This document shows positions 36,472 to 43,287 of a DNA stretch of 64,000 nucleotides, piece by piece; position 1 is the stretch's first letter; every line of letters starts with the position of its first letter. Under the pieces are notes generated by a model. It ran no database searches and was not told where the DNA came from. It was given only the letters and a program-made list of their open reading frames with translations. Location: assembly GCA_947479085.1 (NCBI GenBank), contig CANJYB010000004.1, positions 62,001 to 126,000 of the forward strand. The letters are read 5' to 3'. This stretch comes from Bacteroidota bacterium. Lineage in GTDB: Bacteria; Bacteroidota; Bacteroidia; 2-12-FULL-35-15. The translations under genes were made by a program, and so were the position numbers.

Positions 36472-38190
36472 ATGAAGCATTCATTAAAAACCAATCTTTT
36501 TTATCTGTCAATTATTGTTGTTGCAACGCTTTCAACAAATAAAGCAAGTGCGCAGTACAACACCCTTTGGATACCTGATACACTATCTGGGACACATTTT
36601 AATCTCAACCTTGTAGATACTTTGGATCAGTTGAGACCGGGCAATCAAACCGTAACAGAAGGAGTAAACAACAAGTTTTGGGGTCCTACTTTATTTTTCA
36701 ATCAGGGAGATACCGTTCACATGAATGTGCATAGTTTTTTGAACGATTCAACAACCATTCACTGGCACGGTATGCATTTGCCTGCTGTTATGGATGGTGG
36801 TCCGCATCAGGTTATTCCTCCCGGAACAATATGGCAGCCTTATTGGAAAGTAACTAATAACGCGGCTACCTATTGGTATCACCCGCATTTGCACATGATG
36901 ACGCAAGAGCAGATTACAAAAGGACTTGGAGGTTTTATCATTGTCAGAGATCCTCAGGAAGCTGCTTTGGCACTGCCAAGAACTTATGGTGTTGATGATA
37001 TTCCGTTGGCATTAACCAGCAGAAGATACGATGCTTCCAACGCATTTGTAACCACCAATTGTTCTTATGGTGATTACATGCTTACCAATGGTACACCCAA
37101 TGCTCAGGTAAGTTTGCCAAAACAATTTGTGCGATTACGTATTTTAAATGCTGAAATGGAAAGAGCTTTTAATTTAGGATTCAGTGATAACCGAACTTTC
37201 TATATTATAGCTACTGATGGAGGATTAGTAAATACTCCTGTTCCGGTTACCCGCGCAATCATTGCGGTGGGCGAACGTGTTGAGATTTTGGTTGATTTAA
37301 CAGCAGATGCGATTGGGTCTACTTTGGATTTGAATGCTTATAATTCTGGTTTTAGTTTAGGGTTCCCGGGCGGAGAACCAGGAACCAGTGGGCAATTTGG
37401 AAGCTTGTTGAACAACACTACTTTTGGTCTTTTACATATTAATGTGGTGGCTGCTACCGGAAATGCAATAAATACATTGCCTGCAACGCTTGCCAGCAAT
37501 ACCTATTGGACTGCTGCCGATGCTACTGTAAGCAGAACTGTTACAGTTACTCACGGACAACCCGGAGGTCTTCCTTTTGATTTTGACAATACTTCGTTTA
37601 CAATGACTAACATTAATCATACAGTACCATTAAACAATATTGAAGCATGGACAATAACTAACAATAATGTTTTCGGACATGCTTTTCATATTCACGATGT
37701 TGAATTCAAATTAATTTCCAGAAGTACCGGTTCACTGGCTACTTATGAGCAAGGATGGAAAGATGTACTTTATTTACCTGTAGGGTCATCAGCTACTTTT
37801 GTTGCTAAGTTTGATGACTATTCCGATTCCATACATCCGTTTATGTATCACTGCCATTTTGCTCCGCATGAAGATGGAGGAATGATGGGACAATTTGTGG
37901 TAGTAGGTAATAATGCAAGTGGAGTTAATGATATTGCAAAATCAAATTACGATTATTCTCTTTTTCCAAATCCAGCTACAAACCGTTTGTATGTCAATTT
38001 TTCTTCACCGGATATGCAGGCGTATTATGTAAAAATTAATAATCTGATAGGCCGAACATTATTTATGCTTCCTCGTCCGCAATTGCAAAATGGTATTGAT
38101 ATCAGCAACCTTGCACCGGGAGCTTATGTTATGGAATTGACGGATGAAAAAACAAAAGTGACAACAACAAAGAAGTTTATTAAACAATAA
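36472..38190 (+). CDS. Secreted multicopper oxidase with T9SS sorting signal (572 aa)
   Basis: Oxidises substrates (metal ions or phenolics) with reduction of oxygen to water. A signal peptide (1-27) is followed by three cupredoxin domains. Copper ligands are visible in TIHWHGMHLP, YWYHPHLHM, HAFHIHDVEF and the type 1/3 motif YHCHFAPHEDGGMM (459-472). The C-terminus begins LFPNPATNRLYVNF, a T9SS sorting domain ending KKFIKQ, so it is probably surface-bound or released. Its closest functional relatives are CueO/bilirubin-oxidase-like enzymes. Confidence 0.93.
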   Translation: MKHSLKTNLFYLSIIVVATLSTNKASAQYNTLWIPDTLSGTHFNLNLVDTLDQLRPGNQTVTEGVNNKFWGPTLFFNQGDTVHMNVHSFLNDSTTIHWHGMHLPAVMDGGPHQVIPPGTIWQPYWKVTNNAATYWYHPHLHMMTQEQITKGLGGFIIVRDPQEAALALPRTYGVDDIPLALTSRRYDASNAFVTTNCSYGDYMLTNGTPNAQVSLPKQFVRLRILNAEMERAFNLGFSDNRTFYIIATDGGLVNTPVPVTRAIIAVGERVEILVDLTADAIGSTLDLNAYNSGFSLGFPGGEPGTSGQFGSLLNNTTFGLLHINVVAATGNAINTLPATLASNTYWTAADATVSRTVTVTHGQPGGLPFDFDNTSFTMTNINHTVPLNNIEAWTITNNNVFGHAFHIHDVEFKLISRSTGSLATYEQGWKDVLYLPVGSSATFVAKFDDYSDSIHPFMYHCHFAPHEDGGMMGQFVVVGNNASGVNDIAKSNYDYSLFPNPATNRLYVNFSSPDMQAYYVKINNLIGRTLFMLPRPQLQNGIDISNLAPGAYVMELTDEKTKVTTTKKFIKQ

Positions 38191-38205
38191 ACCACTATAA
38201 AAATA

Positions 38206-38832
38206 ATGATTCATAAATCCTTTGCAGCAGCTGTTATTTTTAGTTCAGTAGTGCTTTGCAGTTTTATTATTTCGGAAACTAAAAAAACGGTGAGTGATTT
38301 CAGTTTACTTAATGTAAACGGAAAAATGGTTTCGCTGAAAGATTATAAGGATGCCAAAGGATTTATCATTGTATTCACTTGTAACCATTGTCCGTTTGCA
38401 AAACTGTATCCCGAAAGGATGAACAAGTTAAATGTAAAATACAAACCGTTGGGTGTTCCTCTTATTGCAATAAGCAGTACCGATACGATGGTTTATGAAG
38501 AAGATACATTTGCCAAAATGGTTAAAAAATCAAAGGCAGAAAAGTTTAATTTCCCTTACTTGTTTGATGCCTTACAAACTGCGGGGCAAAACTTTGGTGC
38601 ATGCAAAACGCCACACGCTTTTGTTATCTGGAAAGAAAACAAAGAGTGGGTAATAAAATATAACGGAGCAATAGATGATAATGCCAAAGAGCCCGAGAAA
38701 GCCGAAAATCACTTTGTGGAAACTGCTGTTGATGCTTTATTAAAAGGAAAAGAAGTAGAGGTAAAAGAAACAAAATCGTTAGGTTGCCAGATACACTACC
38801 GGGCGGTTTTAAAGCCGGTTAGTACTAAATAA
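38206..38832 (+). CDS. Exported thioredoxin-fold redoxin (208 aa)
   Basis: A hydrophobic N-terminus (about 5-22) suggests export. The redoxin fold starts at SDFSLLNVNGKMVSLKDY and has the redox site TCNHCPFA (Cys59 and Cys62). KTPHAFVI carries the cis-Pro. It lies 15 bp after the multicopper oxidase, so the two are probably co-transcribed; copper or disulfide handling for the oxidase is inference. Confidence 0.87.
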   Translation: MIHKSFAAAVIFSSVVLCSFIISETKKTVSDFSLLNVNGKMVSLKDYKDAKGFIIVFTCNHCPFAKLYPERMNKLNVKYKPLGVPLIAISSTDTMVYEEDTFAKMVKKSKAEKFNFPYLFDALQTAGQNFGACKTPHAFVIWKENKEWVIKYNGAIDDNAKEPEKAENHFVETAVDALLKGKEVEVKETKSLGCQIHYRAVLKPVSTK

Positions 38833-38854
38833 AAAAGTGCTACGGCTTTTAGCC

Positions 38855-38937
38855 TTTGTTGGTGTTTTCACCAACAAACCACTTATGTTCGAATTCTTTT
38901 TTTGTTTCACACGTTTGTTGGTGAAAACACCAACAAA
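38855..38937. repeat. Pair of 24-bp hairpins that are reverse complements of each other
   Basis: 38855-38878 is TTTGTTGGTG-TTTT-CACCAACAAA and 38914-38937 is TTTGTTGGTG-AAAA-CACCAACAAA. Each folds alone, and the second is exactly the reverse complement of the first. They lie between the convergent redoxin and nuclease genes. No T run follows, so they need not be terminators. Confidence 0.85.
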
Positions 38938-38983
38938 GGCAGCTAGATAATTTATTTTAAGGTAAATACAAAAACAGTATTAT

Positions 38984-40510
38984 TTAAATACGCAGTGCAA
39001 CTGCGCGCTTACGGGGAGGAAAGCAATTCGGACATTTCTTATTCTTTTTTAATTCATTGTAAGTAATCTCCCAATTATGTCCATTCTGACATTTTAATTT
39101 TAATTCGTATTGATTATTTTTATAATCGTGTGAAAGAATAATTCCTCCTTTTGAAGCAACCAACTTACTAATATCAATTAGAATAGAATTGCTTAAATAA
39201 AAGTCTTTCATTAAATCTACTTCGATATTTTCATAAGCAATATTTCTTTCTTCGAGTTCCTTTTTAATTAATGTGATTAATTGAATATCATCTTCAAATT
39301 CATTATGGGGTATAATAATTAAACTAATGCCCAGTAATTTGCATTCATTAAATTTAGTTTCATCTTTTCTTTTTTGATGTTCAAATTTTTTAACATCATT
39401 ATTGAAATAGTGTCCTACTTGATAATGTTGCTCTCCATTAAATTCGAACGCAAGATTATATTTCTTTGAATATCCGTCAAGTTCTAGTTTGCTTTTTAAA
39501 ATTCTTCTTGTTTTTACAAACTCTGTGTTTAGTACTTTTTCGAGAATATATTTACATTTCCTTTCGCCTATGTACCAAGTACAATATGGGCACCAAGACT
39601 TGCTATGTTTTACATCTCGTGGAATTGCTTCCCAAATATGATTATCTATACATTTCCATTTTAATTTTGTGGCACTATTAATATACTCTTTGGAAAGACA
39701 TTCGCCACCTCGAGATTTTGCAAGAGCAATCATTTCTTCAATAGTACCTAATTCCAGCCCTGCACAATTTTTACACCAAGCACCTCCATTTTTTATCTCT
39801 CCGGGTATCGTTTCAAAAGTATGACCTTCTTTGCATTTGAACTTTAGTTTAATATTTCTTCCTTCATATTTTTCAGACAAACATTTCCCTCCTTTTTCAA
39901 TTGCGATTTTTTGAAAGTCTTCAATAGTCAATAATTGTTTGCCTGCACAAGTTCTGCATCCCACTCCTTTTATTACATTATGTGCAATCATATTAATTAT
40001 ATGCCCCTTATCGCATTGGAATTTATATTTCTTTGCTCCAGTTGAGTAATCATTTGACAAAAATTTCCATCCTCTTTGTTGAGCAATTTCTTGAATTGAC
40101 TTAATCGTGTGAACCCCCATTCTTCCTGTGCATTCAGGACACCAATAATTTCTTGATAATATTTTACTAGGCTCTAAAGTAAATTTGTGTCCTTTATTAC
40201 ACTCCCATTCAAGTTTAGATTTAAGTTTCACAAACTCATTTGATAAACATTTACCCCCTTTTTCTATTCCTAAACTTTTGCAAAAGGCTATATCATATTG
40301 TTTGATATTATTTTGCAAGCCGGCTTTTTCCAAAATAACAAACCAATTTCCAAATCTTCTTCTCAAAGTTGTATTATGAAATTTACCCTTTTCATAATAT
40401 TCTTCTACAGTTACTTTATCCTTCGCGAGTTCTTTTCCTACTCTTTTTAAATCGTCCAAAAGTTCTTGGTCAGTATAACTTCTTTTAAATGTTTCTAAAT
40501 CCTTTCTCAC
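38984..40510 (-). CDS. Zinc-ribbon repeat nuclease, probably mobile (508 aa)
   Basis: An N-terminal HNH-associated-repeat-like helical segment (1-65) is followed by four zinc ribbons about 60 residues apart, each Cx3H...CxxC (C104/H108/C124/C127; C166/H170/C185/C188; C226/H230/C246/C249; C287/H291/C307/C310). Then comes a PD-(D/E)xK-like nuclease with ELDGYSKKYNLAFEFNGEQH (Asp345, Glu356, Gln361), and a fifth ribbon at the C-terminus. The layout resembles phage or homing-type DNA endonucleases. Isoleucine/lysine-rich and AT-rich compared with neighbours, which suggests transfer. No partner methylase is present. Confidence 0.8.
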   Translation of the reverse strand: MRKDLETFKRSYTDQELLDDLKRVGKELAKDKVTVEEYYEKGKFHNTTLRRRFGNWFVILEKAGLQNNIKQYDIAFCKSLGIEKGGKCLSNEFVKLKSKLEWECNKGHKFTLEPSKILSRNYWCPECTGRMGVHTIKSIQEIAQQRGWKFLSNDYSTGAKKYKFQCDKGHIINMIAHNVIKGVGCRTCAGKQLLTIEDFQKIAIEKGGKCLSEKYEGRNIKLKFKCKEGHTFETIPGEIKNGGAWCKNCAGLELGTIEEMIALAKSRGGECLSKEYINSATKLKWKCIDNHIWEAIPRDVKHSKSWCPYCTWYIGERKCKYILEKVLNTEFVKTRRILKSKLELDGYSKKYNLAFEFNGEQHYQVGHYFNNDVKKFEHQKRKDETKFNECKLLGISLIIIPHNEFEDDIQLITLIKKELEERNIAYENIEVDLMKDFYLSNSILIDISKLVASKGGIILSHDYKNNQYELKLKCQNGHNWEITYNELKKNKKCPNCFPPRKRAVALRI

Positions 40511-40656
40511 CTTTTATATTTTTTACTCATTTTCAATTTTTTCTTTCTTCCTTATTAATCCCATAAATCTTTCTCATCACACAAATCTACAATTTATTTC
40601 CCCCTCAATAATTATTTTCATTATTTTTAAACTGCCAAACTCTAAAACCAAACACC

Positions 40657-41073
40657 ATGTTTCCAATCACTTTATTTTTATCAAAAGGAGGTAAGTTTTT
40701 TAAAATGATTTTTATTCCCGGTACTAAATCGCCTAATAAATGGAGGGAACAGATGGTGGGTGCATTGACAGATAAGAACAATATCAAACATTTTATAAAG
40801 GCTGATGAGATGAAAATGGTGATTCATTTCGGGTTTAGTTTGAGCCGTATTGTAAACGAATATTCTATTATGGGCTTTATGGACAGGTTAAGTTCTGTTG
40901 GTTTAAAGCCTTATCTGAATCAGATAATGAAGGCGTATTTTGAATGCGATAGTCGAAAAGCAGTGGCAGTTAAATTGGGTATAACGGAGAGGCAACTAAC
41001 ACCACATATTACTCAAATTTTGGACAAATCGGGTGAAAAAAACATTGATAAATTGGTAATGAACCTGATGTGA
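40657..41073 (+). CDS. Hypothetical protein with LuxR-like C-terminal HTH (138 aa)
   Basis: I recognise no family for the first 95 residues. The C-terminus (about 98-138) reads AVAVKLGITERQLTPHITQIL, followed by a DKSGEKNIDKLV stretch, which resembles a LuxR/FixJ-type helix-turn-helix. No receiver or ligand domain is visible. It is isolated between the mobile nuclease and array D. Confidence 0.6.
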   Translation: MFPITLFLSKGGKFFKMIFIPGTKSPNKWREQMVGALTDKNNIKHFIKADEMKMVIHFGFSLSRIVNEYSIMGFMDRLSSVGLKPYLNQIMKAYFECDSRKAVAVKLGITERQLTPHITQILDKSGEKNIDKLVMNLM

Positions 41074-41312
41074 GGGACAAAAAAACTCCTTTTGTTTTTA
41101 CCTCATAAACTTCTATAACTATTGTATTTACTTATTTACAGAAGTTCAACCTCCCTATTTTAAAAATTCAATTTTCAGACCTCATCGTTAAAAATCGTAT
41201 ATGATTTTAACTGTAAATTTGCGCAAGCAAAAATTGGGAAACCGATTGGATGCCAAAAACAAGTTCTTTAAAATTTCTGAAAATCGCTTAAAAAAAACCG
41301 CAAACCCAATAT

Positions 41313-41583
41313 TTGAACTTTTGGTGTTAAAGTTTGAATGTTTGGTGTTAGAGTTTCAAACTTTGGTGTCAAATTTTACAATTTGAAATGAATGTTTCAA
41401 ACTTTGGTGTTAAAGTATGAATGTTTGGTGTTAAAGTTTGAAACTTTGGTGTGAAAGCACTGAACTTTGATGCGAAAGTTTGAAACTTAAGTGTGGAATA
41501 TTACAGTTTGAAATGAATGTTTGAAACTTTGGTGTTAAAGTTTGAAAGTTTGAAGCGAAAGTTTGAAACTTTAGAACGAAAGA
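41313..41583. repeat. Array D: 13 units of 21 nt (two of 20 nt)
   Basis: Units start at 41313, 41334, 41355, 41376, 41396, 41417, 41438, 41459, 41480, 41501, 41521, 41542 and 41563. The core is TTGAAACTTTGGTGTTAAAG; AAACTTT and AAAGTTT form a 7-bp dyad across unit junctions. The units at 41376 and 41501 are 20 nt and nearly identical, 125 nt apart, implying a six-unit higher-order duplication. The 20-nt units shift frame, arguing against coding. It ends 137 nt before the paralogue at 41720. Confidence 0.93.
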
Positions 41584-41719
41584 ATGAAATATAAGGTTTT
41601 TAGGAATAATTGCTCAAATACAAGTAGTTATCTTTTGAAAAAAGTAAAATTAACTTGGAAAGAAGGGAAACACCAGGAATTGTAAATCAAAAATCGTAAA
41701 CCAATTAAAACTAAATAAT

Positions 41720-42391
41720 ATGATAAACTACAGTAAAACCATCGTTTTTTACAATATTTACTTCGGCATTATGGTGCCTTATGCAATTATTCCGGCAAAC
41801 GCAAGTCGTCTTGGATTGACTGCACAACAAGTTACAGATTTAACTAATTATCTTGCGTTATGGAATCCGGCTTATGCCAATTACATTTCACCATTAACTT
41901 ATGGGAGGCTAACAACTGCCCAGGTGAATGCACTTTGGAAAGCATATAAAAGATATACTGACGGGATTAAACAGCAACTGAAGAATAACCCGGCTCTAAC
42001 TCTTTCGGAATTGGAATATATCATATTTGATATTCATAGAGATGCGCCTGCAAGAGGGCACATTCCTGCTCCGACACAGGAGGCGGGTATTTCGGAAAAA
42101 GCAATCAATCATTTGAATAATGAATATCACGCGTTTGATTTGGCAAATCCGACAAAAGCAGGTAAGCCAAAAGATGTGAAGCGAATAAAAATTAAATATA
42201 TTGTTCTCGATGCGTCAGCCACTCCTCCAGCACTGGAGATGCTTACCGAAGAGCTGGAAAGCGGTGCCATGAATTTTGACATTCCTTTTACAGAAGACCA
42301 GATTGGTAAAATTGCTTATGTGGCTGTATGTTTCAGCAACGATAGCGGTGATGGTAATTATTCAGATATTATTGCCACTCCTATTATATAA
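41720..42391 (+). CDS. Hypothetical protein, array-linked family member 2 (223 aa)
   Basis: A divergent paralogue of the protein at 430-1122: ANASRLGLTAQQVTDL at 26-41 aligns with ANASRLLITTGNITAL at 27-42, and the C-terminal FTEDQIGKIAYVAVCFSN aligns with FTPADAGMRFACFIRFVN. Both have a helical N-half and probable beta-rich C-half, no signal peptide, and lie directly downstream of a 21-nt array on the same strand. MINYSKTIVFYN could be replaced by a later Met, as Met18 is also in frame. Function unknown. Confidence 0.75.
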   Translation: MINYSKTIVFYNIYFGIMVPYAIIPANASRLGLTAQQVTDLTNYLALWNPAYANYISPLTYGRLTTAQVNALWKAYKRYTDGIKQQLKNNPALTLSELEYIIFDIHRDAPARGHIPAPTQEAGISEKAINHLNNEYHAFDLANPTKAGKPKDVKRIKIKYIVLDASATPPALEMLTEELESGAMNFDIPFTEDQIGKIAYVAVCFSNDSGDGNYSDIIATPII

Positions 42392-42423
42392 GTCCAAAGC
42401 TGGTACGTTTGAAATTCTTAATT

Positions 42424-42460
42424 CCAAAAAGCTTCACAGAAATGCGGGGCTTTTTTATTT
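42424..42460 (+). terminator. Weak terminator-like hairpin after the array-linked gene
   Basis: AAAAAGC pairs with GCTTTTT across a long 16-nt loop, followed by TATTTTTTC. The long loop lowers confidence. Confidence 0.4.
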
Positions 42461-42469
42461 TTTCAACAA

Positions 42470-42545
42470 GAGAACACAAAGAAAAAAAGAGTTTCGCAGA
42501 GTGGCATTCTCTGTGAAACTCTCCTTTACCTCTGTTAACTCTGTG
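42470..42545. repeat. Imperfect inverted repeat of AACACAAAGAA/CTCTGTGTT type
   Basis: AGAACACAAAGA...AGAGTTTCGCAGAG faces CTCTGTGAAACTCTCC...AACTCTGTGTTG. It belongs to the same style of dispersed, near-palindromic elements as the TTTGCG repeats. Confidence 0.5.
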
Positions 42546-42699
42546 TTGAAATTTTCTTAATTGCGAAGCAATGATTATATCTCAAATCATAAAGCTATTG
42601 CATGATAAGGAAATCATTTTTATCCATTGAATCTTAATAAATCTGCGTTCCGATCATACTCCAACATTTAAACCCAATTCTCTTACCTTTGCAGAACAA

Positions 42700-42747
42700 A
42701 TGATTTAGCTCAAAAAACACCAGATGGTAAAGTTGCTCATCGAAACT
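42700..42747 (+). pseudogene. Broken 5' fragment of the 42901 gene
   Basis: ATG ATT TAG matches the live gene's ATG ATT TAC, so the third codon is a stop. The next codons still align (LKKHQMVKLLIE against LKKYLRVKLLIE) until the duplication ends. Its own TACCTTTG box is intact, so it may still be transcribed. Confidence 0.75.
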
Positions 42748-42883
42748 TTATTTTCTTAATTGCGAAGCAATAATCATATCTCAAATCATAAAACTATTTC
42801 AGGATAAGGAAATCATTTTTTATCCATTGAATCTTAATAAATCTGCGTTCCAATCATACTCCAACATTTAAACCCAATTCTCT

Positions 42884-42891
42884 TACCTTTG
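42884..42891 (+). promoter_or_regulatory. -7 box TACCTTTG for the 42901 gene
   Basis: An exact TAnnTTTG match ending 9 nt before the ATG. It excludes the in-frame TTG at 42889, which lies inside the box. Confidence 0.65.
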
Positions 42892-42900
42892 CAAAATAAA

Positions 42901-43200
42901 ATGATTTACCTTAAAAAATACCTGCGTGTGAAACTACTCATCGAAAACGTTTGTAAATACGAACTCATGGGCATTTACCGCCCGCAGGCATACATAAAGG
43001 AGTCGAAAAGTTACAATACCGAATGCCAGATAGAATTTTATAAAAAACCACTGGAGCGGGGCGAAAGCAGGGTAATCAATGCAGTACTTTTTGCCCCTCA
43101 CGGATATGGAGAGCATTTAAAACAAGGAAGTTTGTTAACTTTGCGCAATGGTATGGATATTGAGGCAAAAGCGGTGGTGTTGGAAATTGTCGGATACTGA
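42901..43200 (+). CDS. Small protein resembling EF-Tu domain 3 (99 aa)
   Basis: The middle and end recall the C-terminal beta barrel of EF-Tu: YRPQAYI aligns with the conserved YRPQFYI, and the end LKQGSLLTLRNG...AKAVVLEI aligns with GLRFAIREGG...GAGxxTEI. No GTPase domain is present, so it is not an elongation factor. What it binds is unknown. The start is set by the -7 box; the N-terminus is included in the 200-bp duplication. Confidence 0.6.
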   Translation: MIYLKKYLRVKLLIENVCKYELMGIYRPQAYIKESKSYNTECQIEFYKKPLERGESRVINAVLFAPHGYGEHLKQGSLLTLRNGMDIEAKAVVLEIVGY

Positions 43201-43238
43201 TGAAATTATAAATTATTAATGATGAATTATAAATTAAA

Positions 43239-43269
43239 CCCCTGTCAGGGTTTGGAACCCTGACAGGGG
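43239..43269. repeat. Perfect 14-bp hairpin CCCCTGTCAGGGTT-TGG-AACCCTGACAGGGG
   Basis: A perfect stem with a 3-nt loop between the EF-Tu-like and TPR genes. No T run follows. It contains the CCTGTCAGG core also found at 1964 and 23590 and is flanked by AATTATAAATTA repeats. Confidence 0.8.
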
Positions 43270-43287
43270 TAATAGGATTATAAACGA

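Larger units (their letters stand above)
42552..42944. repeat. About 200-bp tandem duplication carrying a promoter and gene start
   Basis: Copy 1 (42552-42750) and copy 2 (42751-42944) match along nearly their whole length, including TTCTTAATTGCGAAGCAAT, CTTAATAAATCTGCGTTCC and TTAAACCCAATTCTCTTACC. Both contain TACCTTTG (42684 and 42884). Copy 2 leads into the intact gene at 42901; copy 1 leads into a broken start. Confidence 0.9.

Noticed and set aside
42889-43200. TTG start at 42889 for the EF-Tu-like protein
   Set aside because: The TTG is part of the TACCTTTG promoter box; the ATG at 42901 is downstream of any likely start site.
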